A DNA stretch of 64,000 nucleotides, from NCBI GenBank assembly GCA_030536855.1, contig JAUNPK010000001.1, positions 130,965 to 194,964 on the forward strand, given 5' to 3'. The notes below the pieces were generated by a model, which did no database searches, had not been told where the DNA came from, and saw only the letters and a list, made by a program, of their open reading frames with translations. The position numbers and the translations under genes were made by a program. Of this stretch, positions 25,315-33,427 are shown in pieces. The stretch's first letter is position 1; each line of letters opens with the position of its first letter. This stretch comes from Eubacteriales bacterium. Lineage in GTDB: Bacteria > Bacillota > Clostridia > Lachnospirales > Lachnospiraceae.

Positions 25315-27342
25315 TTAAAATCCAATTACTTTACGTTCTTTCTCTGCGGTTTCCTTAATTCCAAGATCATTAAAATCTTCTGCTACTAACGTTCTCAGCT
25401 CTTTTTCTGAAGGCTGCTCTGTATTTTTTGCTATTCTCAATGTTTGATTCATTAATGCCTGTTCATATATATTTCTGACAAAACGCCCATTTCCGAAGTC
25501 TTTATGTTTGCATGCGTGTCCGAATATTTCAATAACTTTATCATGAACATCCTCAGATAGTTTCACACCTGACTTTGTCGCCATTGATACTAATATTTCA
25601 TATAACTCTTCTTCTGTATAATCATCGAAATTAATATGAAACGCTATCCTGCTTGTAAGACCCGGATTCGTATCAAGAAATTGCTGCATCCTATCCGGAT
25701 ATCCTGCAAGTATAACAATAATATCTTCCCTGTTATTCTCCATCTCCTGAACAAGAGTATTAATCGCTTCATCTCCATATAAACCTCTTCTGTCATCCAC
25801 AAGAGAATAAGCCTCATCAATAAACAAAACATTTCCCTTAGCCCTTCTGAACAAACTCTTAACTTTAGGCGCCGTCTGTCCTACATATTCCCCTACAAGA
25901 TCAGCTCTTCCCGCCTCTATTAATGCTCCTTCTGATAGTATTTTATTGTCTTTAAAAATGTCAGCAAATAATCGTGCAACTGTTGTCTTTGCAGTACCTG
26001 GATTACCGGTAAACACCATATGTACAGCACTTAAAGGTGGTTTCATCCCATTCGCACGATATATTTCTCTTGTATTATAATAACTTATAATCTTATCTAT
26101 AATGTTTTTAGGCTTGTTAAGGCCTATCATAGATTTAAGTTCCTGATATGCATTTCCTTCTCGTTCTTTAATCCGTTCTATATGTTTTGTCTGATACTCT
26201 GCATACTGGGAATATATATCTGAACACAAAATGTTTCCCAGGCATTTATGTATTCTTGCATCAAGTTCATCTGGATAATAATCTATATCATCTGCTATAT
26301 CTATTTTGTCTCCAACCGATTCATCTATGTTCTTTTCTATCAAATCTCTTCTTATATATTCTCTTGCTTCACATCCTCTGTATGTATTTTGTTTTATTTC
26401 ACAAAAATTAGTGTTAGGAGCACTATCCTTAATCAAATCCTTTATTCTTTCGCTACCACGCTTAACAAAAACAAATGTCAGTACATTTGACGAATGTTCC
26501 TCTATCATCAATCCCATCTTATCTGCTGCCTTACGCAATCTATTCTTGTCATACTCATTATCAATATCTCTAATATTAGGAATAACAATCCCTACACTTG
26601 AGGCCTCACAATAAGAGTATCCATATGTTTCATCCTGATCCGTCAGTAATCCCGATATCCATATTCTGCTACTTTTTAACCTGTTCTGCTTATACAATGC
26701 TGCCATTATAATTTTTGCAATCTCATATCCTACACCATTTTTATTGCATATTATTATATATTGCACCGGATTTCCCAGATAATTAGTAGAATTTCTGTTA
26801 GTAAATATTCTTTCCAATTCCGGAAGCAATGTCTCTGAACAATTAAGTTTTACTGCTTTATCGTATAATTGTTTCTTTAAAATTTTTGTATCAACATTTA
26901 TTTCACGACACTTATTTCTTCTCTCTCCATTTTTCATAAAATCACAACTAAAAAATCTGTCTATTACATCATAGTCAAGATGAAACAATCTGCTTTTCAT
27001 TTTACTAACCCGTTCATATGTAGTCTCTCGAATATTAAAATCATATATTTTCATGCCACATTTTTCAGTATACCCATATATATGCTTAGCAGCATCTTCT
27101 TTATAATTTTTAGAAATAACCCTGAATTCTACTCTGCCATTAGATGTATCCGTATCTATATAACACACGAATACAACAACACTATACTCATGTTCACTGG
27201 AATACTCTATTGCGTAATCCTCCAATTCGCACCATATTTCCTCCTGATGTTTAGACGCACTTCTTTCTTCATCATTATTTTTTAAATATTTTTCTAAAAT
27301 TCTGCAACTTTCAATCTTAGCAGAAGCCTCGTAAAATAACAT
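25315..27342 (-). CDS. CbbX/SpoVK-like AAA+ ATPase with long N-terminal region
   Basis: 675 residues. The C-terminal 280 residues are a CbbX-type AAA+ module: Walker A FTGNPGTAKTTVARLF near residue 425, pore-loop region RADLVGEYVGQTAPKVKS, Walker B VLFIDEAYSLVDD, sensor ILAGYPDRM, arginine finger region NPGLTSRI, and second region GNGRFVRNIYEQAL. Residues about 185-270 (IIICNKNGVGYEIAKIIMAAL ... VGIVIPNI) look like a degenerate first AAA domain without a true Walker A. The first 150 residues are unrecognised. Members remodel protein complexes. A clear -10 TATAAT but weak -35 lies in the 27343-27478 gap, which could need the WYL regulator. Confidence 0.88.
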   Translation of the reverse strand: MLFYEASAKIESCRILEKYLKNNDEERSASKHQEEIWCELEDYAIEYSSEHEYSVVVFVCYIDTDTSNGRVEFRVISKNYKEDAAKHIYGYTEKCGMKIYDFNIRETTYERVSKMKSRLFHLDYDVIDRFFSCDFMKNGERRNKCREINVDTKILKKQLYDKAVKLNCSETLLPELERIFTNRNSTNYLGNPVQYIIICNKNGVGYEIAKIIMAALYKQNRLKSSRIWISGLLTDQDETYGYSYCEASSVGIVIPNIRDIDNEYDKNRLRKAADKMGLMIEEHSSNVLTFVFVKRGSERIKDLIKDSAPNTNFCEIKQNTYRGCEAREYIRRDLIEKNIDESVGDKIDIADDIDYYPDELDARIHKCLGNILCSDIYSQYAEYQTKHIERIKEREGNAYQELKSMIGLNKPKNIIDKIISYYNTREIYRANGMKPPLSAVHMVFTGNPGTAKTTVARLFADIFKDNKILSEGALIEAGRADLVGEYVGQTAPKVKSLFRRAKGNVLFIDEAYSLVDDRRGLYGDEAINTLVQEMENNREDIIVILAGYPDRMQQFLDTNPGLTSRIAFHINFDDYTEEELYEILVSMATKSGVKLSEDVHDKVIEIFGHACKHKDFGNGRFVRNIYEQALMNQTLRIAKNTEQPSEKELRTLVAEDFNDLGIKETAEKERKVIGF

Positions 27343-27478
27343 AATCCCACACCTTTCATATAGCTAATAACTTTTGTATCTGTTATTAATTATACGAAAG
27401 ACATGGGACTATATTGGTACATGATATTTTGAGTTAATATTCTTTTTTTGCATTCCATCATTCCATCCTCATTGTATT

Positions 27479-28516
27479 TTATTTATACCGCTCTAACGCC
27501 TGTCGAAAATCCTCGATGACCTGTTCTACAAGACTATCCGGACTCACAATCGTAATATGTCTTGCATATTGTGTTGCAAAACATCTCATAGCCATAATAT
27601 TTGCATGAACTGTTACCATTACCTCATCTTCTGAATAATCAGAAAATTTGATATCTTTTCCAAACCAGTCAAGAAGCTCAGATATAATATATCGATATGC
27701 CCTGAAACGGACCATTCCACTTTCGCCGGAAAACATATATATATGGTCAGCCATATGCTTTGAAAGATTTAATCCATTCTCCAACCCTTTAACTTTCTTC
27801 ATTGTTTTTCTTTTCGTGTCTAACAGCTCAATATCCGTTATCCAGTCAATCCTGTAATTGGCATAATTATCATATTTATCATAATTGCATATTAAATAAT
27901 ACCTACCATTCGTAGCAACCATCTGATATGGATTAATTATATATTCCCTTGGCACCCCTTCACTATTACTTCTATTATGAAGCTTATAATCCGTATCATA
28001 ATAGTTATAACGAAACTTTACCTGTTTTCCTTTACTTATTGCCTCATCTAATATTTCAATATTGTAAAACAGCTGCTTATTAATAAGTGGATTTTCCTGT
28101 AGATTGCATATATGTTTCACACTTGACTTAAAATAACGATTTGACAGACTTTCTAATTTTTCAATAAGTTCAGAACACTGTTTGTATGGTATTGATTTTG
28201 AAAAAAGCAGACTATCTATAAGAAGTCTCAACTCTGAATTACTGAATGTTCTCTCTATATACCAATCTGTGTATATTGTCTCATGGTCTCCATTCTTCTT
28301 TATTCGAACCTGCTCTGAATATTCAATATCATAACCACATTCTAAAAGATATGACAGATTTCTTCTTACCGCTTTCCTGTCTACTTCCATACTGTAATCT
28401 CTTCTAAGAATATCAATAAAATCTTTCTGTTTTAATCTGTGTTCAGCATCTGAATATTTGTTAAGAATATCAAGTATATTAACAATCAGTAGTTTTTTCG
28501 GCATTGCTTCATACAT
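27479..28516 (-). CDS. WYL-domain transcriptional regulator
   Basis: 345 residues. N-terminal winged helix (LNKYSDAEHRLKQKDFIDILRRDYSMEVDRKAVRRNLSYL), then a WYL ligand-sensing domain (GKQVKFRYNYYD, REYIINPYQMVATNGRYYLICNYDKYDNYANYRIDWI). The C-terminal WCX extension (YRYIISELLDWFG ... CFATQYARHITIVSPDSL) is present. WYL proteins control defence islands and often sense nucleic acids or nucleotides. It starts 12 bases after the protease gene, so it belongs to the XRE-protease operon, and it may control the AAA+ and nuclease genes downstream. Confidence 0.92.
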   Translation of the reverse strand: MYEAMPKKLLIVNILDILNKYSDAEHRLKQKDFIDILRRDYSMEVDRKAVRRNLSYLLECGYDIEYSEQVRIKKNGDHETIYTDWYIERTFSNSELRLLIDSLLFSKSIPYKQCSELIEKLESLSNRYFKSSVKHICNLQENPLINKQLFYNIEILDEAISKGKQVKFRYNYYDTDYKLHNRSNSEGVPREYIINPYQMVATNGRYYLICNYDKYDNYANYRIDWITDIELLDTKRKTMKKVKGLENGLNLSKHMADHIYMFSGESGMVRFRAYRYIISELLDWFGKDIKFSDYSEDEVMVTVHANIMAMRCFATQYARHITIVSPDSLVEQVIEDFRQALERYK

Positions 28517-28527
28517 ATTATTATCCT

Positions 28528-28956
28528 CTATTCTTCAACTACAATATTATAATCAAGAACCTGCTTAAGCAGATAATTACTCATATTTAACACTTTAATA
28601 TTAAAATCACTTTCGTTAAATAATAAAGATACCGCAAAGAGATTAGCCTCATATTCAACATTTCTAAATGCATTCTTACTTGTTACTGCAAAATTATTAA
28701 TATCGTCTGAATGAAGCAGTGCATGTCCTAATTCATGCGCACATAATACCATCTGACTTCTACGCTCATATCTACCATTAATAATTATTATAGTAGGATA
28801 ATTATCAGACTTTATCGTATATGCTTTTCTATCAACTGGAAGCATTTCACTTACAACTACCCTTATTCCAAATCTTTCTGCTAATTTAAAAGGGTCTCTT
28901 GTGTTATAATTCTCCCTTAAATCTTCCGCCAGTTTCTTTACATCTTTGGCCTTCAT
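28528..28956 (-). CDS. ImmA/IrrE-type metallopeptidase
   Basis: 142 residues. The zinc-binding motif CAHELGHALLHS (HExxH) is intact near residue 73, followed by the third ligand in NVEYEANLFAVSLL. Enzymes of this type cleave an XRE-family repressor on a stress signal, as ImmA does to ImmR in ICEBs1 and IrrE/PprI to DdrO. The gene starts just 9 bases after the XRE gene ends, the arrangement expected of a repressor and its protease. Cytoplasmic. Confidence 0.93.
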   Translation of the reverse strand: MKAKDVKKLAEDLRENYNTRDPFKLAERFGIRVVVSEMLPVDRKAYTIKSDNYPTIIIINGRYERRSQMVLCAHELGHALLHSDDINNFAVTSKNAFRNVEYEANLFAVSLLFNESDFNIKVLNMSNYLLKQVLDYNIVVEE

Positions 28957-28964
28957 ACTGTCAC

Positions 28965-29372
28965 CTACCTGTACTTATAACTTACAAGCTGTAACTGCTG
29001 TAAGATTTCATTTGCAAATGCAACCATTGTTTCATCATCCATCTTAGACGGATCATATCCTCCATATGCTGCCACAGTTGGAAGCTTAAGCAAGAACTCC
29101 ATAGCTTCTTTAGGATCTTCAAATTTTTCTGAAAGTTTATCATCATTATCACTTTCAGAATGTGACTTTTCTGGTACATTTCCCATCATCTCTGCCGGTG
29201 TTGTTCCAAGAATATTACACATTTTTTCAAATGTTGAGACAGGAATCTTAACAATACTTAAATCCTCATATCTATACACTGTGGATACTGATACGCCTAA
29301 CTCTTTTGCAATATACTCTACAGATATCTTCTTTTCTTTTCTCTTTGCCTTTAGTCTCTGCCCTAATTCCAT
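28965..29372 (-). CDS. XRE-family repressor
   Basis: 135 residues. N-terminal Cro/C1-type helix-turn-helix (LGQRLKAKRKEKKISVEYIAKELGVSVSTVYRYED), a Pro/Ser/Asp linker near residues 70-90 that could hold the cleavage site, and a helical C-terminus. It sits beside an ImmA-type protease and opposite the ftsZ-like gene, with four palindromic operators between. It is probably the repressor of both directions. Confidence 0.92.
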   Translation of the reverse strand: MELGQRLKAKRKEKKISVEYIAKELGVSVSTVYRYEDLSIVKIPVSTFEKMCNILGTTPAEMMGNVPEKSHSESDNDDKLSEKFEDPKEAMEFLLKLPTVAAYGGYDPSKMDDETMVAFANEILQQLQLVSYKYR

Positions 29373-29412
29373 ATATGCTTAATCTCCTAAACACTCTTTT
29401 TATATTAAATTA

Positions 29413-29521
29413 ATTGTACTATTTCTCTGCATTTATGCAAGTATTTTTTGCAATAATGCAATTATATGTTGACATATTTGCATTATTGCATTATATTTTT
29501 TTTATAATTAGCATTTATGCA
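29413..29521. promoter_or_regulatory. Divergent promoters with four TGCA-N4-TGCA operators
   Basis: Operators: TGCATTTATGCA 29428-29439, TGCAATAATGCA 29449-29460, TGCATTATTGCA 29479-29490 and AGCATTTATGCA 29510-29521. The ftsZ-side promoter is TTGACA (29469-29474), 17 bases, TATATT (29492-29497); operator three fills its spacer. The xre-side promoter on the minus strand is TTGCAT (29435-29440), 16 bases, TACAAT (29413-29418); operator one covers its -35. This predicts tight repression in both directions by the XRE protein. Confidence 0.85.
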
Positions 29522-29552
29522 AATCTAATAAGAACATTTAAGGAGAATAAAA

Positions 29553-30677
29553 ATGCTTGAAATAATCAATACAGACTATCAATCATCAAATATGCCTATT
29601 ATTAAAGTTATCGGCGTCGGTGGTTGCGGTAATAATGCAATTAACAGACTGGCACACCAGACTCCATACCCTATTCAATTCATTGCTATTAACACTGATC
29701 AGATGGTACTTGACAGATCTGGAGCGGACACATGTATTACTATTGGGAAAAAAATTACCGGCGGTTTTGGTGCCGGTGGAAATCCAGAAATTGCGTATGC
29801 TGCCGCCGAAGAAAGTGCAGACGAAATTAAAGAGATTGTAAATGATGCAAATATGGTAATTCTCACTGCCGGTATGGGAGGGGGCACAGGTACTGGTGCT
29901 CTACCATATATTGCTAAGATATGTAAGGACTTAGGAATACTTACTGTTGCTGTTGTTACCACCCCATTTAGTTTTGAAAATACCAACCGTTCTGATGTCG
30001 CACATGCAGGTATCCAAAAACTTGAAAAATGTGTTGACACTTTACTTGTAATCTCCAATGATAAACTACTTACATCCAATGAAAAAATAGTAACAATGTC
30101 ATCTGCATTTACTCTTGCAGACTCTGTATTAAAGAATTCAATTGACACTATTACCAATATTGTGTTTAACTGTGGTACTGTCAATCTCGACTTCAATGAC
30201 TTAAAAACTGTTCTTGGAGACAAGGGGTATGGACACTTAGGTATAGGATATGCCGATGAGAACACCTCTATTACCGATGCTATCAAACAGGCTATTAATT
30301 CGCCTCTACTAAACACCAATCTTTCCGGTGCAAAATATGTTATGATTAATTCATCCGGAGATGTTAATCTTGTTGAACTTAATAATGCAATCCGATATAT
30401 TCAGGAAATTGTCGGAACTGATGCTAAAATAATGTGGGGAACCGTCTCTTCTAAGGAGCAATTAGACGATAATAAAAATTCTCTTATAACTATTATTGCA
30501 ACGGGTCTTGATGGAACTTATGATCCTAATAGAATTAGCCTGAAAAACTGTTCTGTAAAAAGCACTCATGATCCTGTTAAAACATCATCTGCCATAAATG
30601 ATCTTTTAGCCAAATCTGAAAAAAAAGAAAATGAACTCGTTATTCCAACTTTCCTGCAATCAAGAATGAGAAAATAG
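29553..30677 (+). CDS. Accessory FtsZ paralogue in a genomic island
   Basis: 374 residues, FtsZ-like over its length. The tubulin signature GMGGGTGTGALP is intact, nucleotide loop IGVGGCGNNAINRL is present, and the synergy loop reads NLDFNDLKTVL, close to the NxDFxD needed for GTP hydrolysis between subunits. The C-terminus VIPTFLQSRMRK resembles the conserved peptide by which FtsZ binds FtsA, ZipA-like or SepF partners, after a very short linker. AAGGAG precedes the start. No division genes are near; it is divergent from an XRE-ImmA pair. It could co-polymerise with host FtsZ and disturb division. Confidence 0.93.
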   Translation: MLEIINTDYQSSNMPIIKVIGVGGCGNNAINRLAHQTPYPIQFIAINTDQMVLDRSGADTCITIGKKITGGFGAGGNPEIAYAAAEESADEIKEIVNDANMVILTAGMGGGTGTGALPYIAKICKDLGILTVAVVTTPFSFENTNRSDVAHAGIQKLEKCVDTLLVISNDKLLTSNEKIVTMSSAFTLADSVLKNSIDTITNIVFNCGTVNLDFNDLKTVLGDKGYGHLGIGYADENTSITDAIKQAINSPLLNTNLSGAKYVMINSSGDVNLVELNNAIRYIQEIVGTDAKIMWGTVSSKEQLDDNKNSLITIIATGLDGTYDPNRISLKNCSVKSTHDPVKTSSAINDLLAKSEKKENELVIPTFLQSRMRK

Positions 30678-30715
30678 GGGACCCCACGGATATACTTTAC
30701 CTTAATCGTAATTCA

Positions 30716-31867
30716 TCATATATGCTCATTACGCAACTCCTGCATCCATTTATCCAAAAATCTCATCTGTTCCTCCGTATGAAACCAGTGTTCTCCGCCC
30801 TCCATTACCGTAAGCCCGGCACCGGTTTTCTGCACAAAATCATTCATTGTATCTATTGATTGCAGATTATCATTGCTTCCATAAAGTATTTCTGTTGGTA
30901 CATTCCAGCTAATCCTATGATTTCTAACATATTGAAGATATTCCCAAGATAAATCATCGCCAAAACCAACAGGAATCACTTTTCTGTCTTCTAACTCTCC
31001 TTCAGTTGTGCCTGCCCGGGAAATCATATCAACTATCAGCCTTTCAAGATTCACAATCGGGGAAATGAAGTATGCTTTTTCAATATAATCACAAATTTCT
31101 GCATTCATGGAAAAGTAAGCTCCTATGCTTCCGGCAACAAGAACTATCTTACTATAAGTTTTAGTCACTTCCTTAATCTTTGCCAAAAATTCTTCTTTAG
31201 CATCCCACGGATTCTCAGATTTATAATCAAAGCCGTATACATCAAAACCTTCGAAAAACTGTCTGTAATGTTCCGATTCGATTGCGCTGCCACCTTTTCC
31301 GTGAATATAAAGAACTAACTTCTTATCCTGATTATTTTTCCACTGCTCTTTCGTAAGATACGTAAAATGTTCAGTTCTTACATCTCCCATGAGCACACAA
31401 GGCTTATTTTCTTCCGTGTGATGATACGTGAAACCACACTTCTCCTGGCATCGTTTTGACCTTTCATTTCCATCATAATAACCACACCACATAGCATTGC
31501 ATCCCAAATCTAAAAATGCATGCTTCTGTAATTCTCGGACCGCCTCCGGAATCAGCCCTCGTCCCCAGAAAGGAACGCCTATCCAATATCCAATTTCTAT
31601 TTCTTCGTCAGCTGCTTCTGTATGTGACTGAGCCGGTGGAATTAATCCAATACTTCCAATTGGTACATTATCTTCTTTCAAGCATACAGCATAGGTTTCA
31701 TCTGCTGATAAAACACTCTTGATAATTTCCCTGCTATTTTCTACACTTGTATGCACCGGCCATCCAGCTATGGGACCAACTCTGGGATCTTTCGCATATT
31801 TATATAAGCTAGTTGCATCATCCTCTTTCCATGGACGAAGTATCAATCTTTCTGTTTCAAAAATCAT
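30716..31867 (-). CDS. GNAT acetyltransferase fused to an alpha/beta hydrolase
   Basis: 383 residues. Residues 1-175 are a GNAT N-acetyltransferase of the RimJ/RimL type (TERLILRPWKEDDATSLYKYA, GYWIGVPFWGRGLIPEAVREL, GYYDGNERSKRCQEKCGF). Residues about 190-383 are a small alpha/beta hydrolase (LVLYIHGKGGSAIESEHYRQF, nucleophile-elbow-like VAGSIGAYFSM, late EGGEHWFHTEEQ with a His). The 3' end was replaced by insertion of the island: this copy ends RNEHI, while the original tail survives in the left repeat. Substrate unknown. Confidence 0.85.
   Translation of the reverse strand: MIFETERLILRPWKEDDATSLYKYAKDPRVGPIAGWPVHTSVENSREIIKSVLSADETYAVCLKEDNVPIGSIGLIPPAQSHTEAADEEIEIGYWIGVPFWGRGLIPEAVRELQKHAFLDLGCNAMWCGYYDGNERSKRCQEKCGFTYHHTEENKPCVLMGDVRTEHFTYLTKEQWKNNQDKKLVLYIHGKGGSAIESEHYRQFFEGFDVYGFDYKSENPWDAKEEFLAKIKEVTKTYSKIVLVAGSIGAYFSMNAEICDYIEKAYFISPIVNLERLIVDMISRAGTTEGELEDRKVIPVGFGDDLSWEYLQYVRNHRISWNVPTEILYGSNDNLQSIDTMNDFVQKTGAGLTVMEGGEHWFHTEEQMRFLDKWMQELRNEHI
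30723..31177. repeat. 455-bp direct repeat, right copy
   Basis: Partner of 23534-23988; lies within the 3' half of the complete GNAT-hydrolase gene. Confidence 0.95.
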
Positions 31868-31870
31868 AAT

Positions 31871-32121
31871 CTACTCCTTTATCAATTGCTTCCTAATATG
31901 ATTGGTAATCGAATCAAATACTTCAGGTGTCATGCTTACAATCCGGCTCCACATTCGAACTCCCTGGTAAGCATAAAGAATTACATTTACAATCTCATCT
32001 CTCATCAGCGTAAGAGCACGATTAAACATGTGTCGATTTTGTCAAGAAAAATAAGCCTGCGAATATCAGGATTTCTCCCAACATCCCCAGGCGCAATCTC
32101 GTTGCCATATTTACTTACACT
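31871..32121 (-). pseudogene. Decayed gene upstream of the GNAT-hydrolase gene
   Basis: Two protein-like fragments in different frames overlap: GNEIAPGDVGRNPDIRRLIF-type residues (about 32121-32005), then MFNRALTLMRDEIVNVILYA to HIRKQLIKE ending at 31871, three bases before the next start codon. This looks like one gene broken by a frameshift. I cannot name the family. The rest of 31868-32205 shows nothing else. Confidence 0.45.
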
Positions 32122-32205
32122 CTTTGGGAAGTCTCAATTAACGATAATACTATCGCGACAAATATCCCTGCTTTCGTACTTTTTTTGAACTTATATTTAA
32201 TCTAT

Positions 32206-32487
32206 CTAATACACTTTCTTTATCTTATAAATCTTTAAAAATGAGAATCCAATCAAACAAACCAATAAAAGATAGATTATTCCCCACATCCAAAATGGCA
32301 ATGTTTCAGGCGCTTTAATATTCATAAAAGCAAATATAAAACAGACAGCAACACAAATACCAATTAAAAATCGCCATGGTTTACATTCATTTTTCTTTTG
32401 AATTTTAAATTCTTCTTCTGTCAACTCTTTTTCACGCTCTCCGGTATCAATTGAATATAGATTAATGGGCATTCTTTCATCATTCAT
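32206..32487 (-). CDS. Small membrane protein of unknown function
   Basis: 93 residues with a charged N-terminal 38 residues (REKELTEEEFKIQKKNE) and two membrane helices (FLIGICVAVCFIFAFM and MWGIIYLLLVCLIGFSFL). AGGAAG lies five bases before the ATG. No family recognised; a single-gene unit between the decayed gene and the ferredoxin-like gene. Confidence 0.7.
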   Translation of the reverse strand: MNDERMPINLYSIDTGEREKELTEEEFKIQKKNECKPWRFLIGICVAVCFIFAFMNIKAPETLPFWMWGIIYLLLVCLIGFSFLKIYKIKKVY

Positions 32488-32610
32488 TTCAACTTCCTCC
32501 TTAAGAATCTTACTAACTAATAATAGTATAACATATGTGGATTTAAATGTGTTAGTTACTTTAGTTATGCATTTAAGAAGGAATTTCTTGTTTCTCCATT
32601 AAGATACAGA

Positions 32611-33315
32611 TTACAAACAAGGAGGTAAATGTTTACTTCCGTCAGTTGCAATAATCACCACATTCCACGGAATAAATTTGCCGCTATCGTGCAATGCTGT
32701 TTTTACAGCATTTTCTATGCCTCCGCAACAAGGTACCTCCATACGTACCACCGTGACACTACGGATATCGTTATTACGGATAATCTCAGTCAATTTAATT
32801 GCATAATCCACCGCATCCAGCTTAGGGCATCCTACCAAAGTGATGTGTCCCTTAATAAAATCCCTATGGAAGTTGGCATAGGCATAAGCTGTACAGTCAG
32901 CAGCCACCAAAAGTTTTGCGCCATCAAACCATGGAGCCTTCACAGGTACCAGCTTTATCTGGACCGGCCACTGCCGAAGCTCAGACTCCTGTTGTACAGC
33001 TGTTACACAAGCTTCCTCTTGACGTTTGATAACTTTTGCCGCTGAACCAGGGCAACCACAAAGCAACGCATGTTCCTTTTTTGCTTTTGCGGCCAGAACA
33101 GCCTCTTCATCATAAGCAGCAGCCTCCCTCATAACAAATGAGATTGCTCCCGTAGGACAAGATGGAAGGCAGTCTCCAAGACCGTCGCAGTAGTCATCTC
33201 TAAGTAATTTTGCTTTACCGTCTACCATACCGATGGCTCCTTCATGGCAGGCAGAAGCGCAGGCTCCGCACCCGTTACATTTTTCTTCATCTATTTGGAT
33301 AATTTTACGAACCAT
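32611..33315 (-). CDS. 4Fe-4S ferredoxin-like protein
   Basis: 234 residues. Two iron-sulfur motifs at the N-terminus, CNGCGACASAC and CDGLGDCLPSC, each followed by a Gly-Ala-Ile block. The C-terminal part has further Cys clusters (LLCGCPGS, LVGCPKLD, VPCCGG), suggesting more metal or redox sites. Proteins of this type often occur opposite a Crp/Fnr regulator and act in anaerobic or nitrosative stress electron transfer. GGAGGAAATAT precedes the start. Exact partner unknown. Confidence 0.87.
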   Translation of the reverse strand: MVRKIIQIDEEKCNGCGACASACHEGAIGMVDGKAKLLRDDYCDGLGDCLPSCPTGAISFVMREAAAYDEEAVLAAKAKKEHALLCGCPGSAAKVIKRQEEACVTAVQQESELRQWPVQIKLVPVKAPWFDGAKLLVAADCTAYAYANFHRDFIKGHITLVGCPKLDAVDYAIKLTEIIRNNDIRSVTVVRMEVPCCGGIENAVKTALHDSGKFIPWNVVIIATDGSKHLPPCL

Positions 33316-33386
33316 TATATTTCCTCCTGATATTTACTATACTTGACGTTACGAGCTTATTTTATTACTCTGATAACAAAATGTCT

Positions 33387-33400
33387 GTTGGAATTCCAAC
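33387..33400. promoter_or_regulatory. Perfect palindrome between the ferredoxin and Crp/Fnr genes
   Basis: GTTGGAATTCCAAC, a 14-base palindrome in the shared intergenic region, 27 bases before the regulator start. A likely binding site for the Crp/Fnr protein. Confidence 0.6.
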
Positions 33401-33427
33401 ATAAATGTTCCTGGAATGGAGATTTTT

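Larger units (their letters stand above)
23989..30722. mobile_element. Second genomic island (6.7 kb) between 455-bp direct repeats
   Basis: Begins within a few bases of the nuclease stop codon and ends about 45 bases after the ftsZ-like stop codon. There is no integrase or transposase within it. The structure, with a full target gene on one side and only its 3' part on the other, is that expected from insertion of a circular molecule by recombination in the shared 455 bp. Confidence 0.7.

Noticed and set aside
25110-25325. 71-codon minus-strand frame after the AAA+ gene
   Set aside because: It overlaps the AAA+ stop codon and reads less like a protein than the alternative frame at 25066-25215.
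29553-30677. That this is the housekeeping ftsZ
   Set aside because: It sits in an island without division genes, bounded by repeats and under phage-like operators; a second ftsZ elsewhere is expected, though not visible here.
23989-30722. Transposon origin of the second island
   Set aside because: No transposase, no terminal inverted repeats, and the flanking repeat is far too long for a target-site duplication.
31886-32188. Plus-strand 100-codon frame
   Set aside because: It is antisense to protein-like remnant frames and uses a TTG start without a ribosome-binding site.
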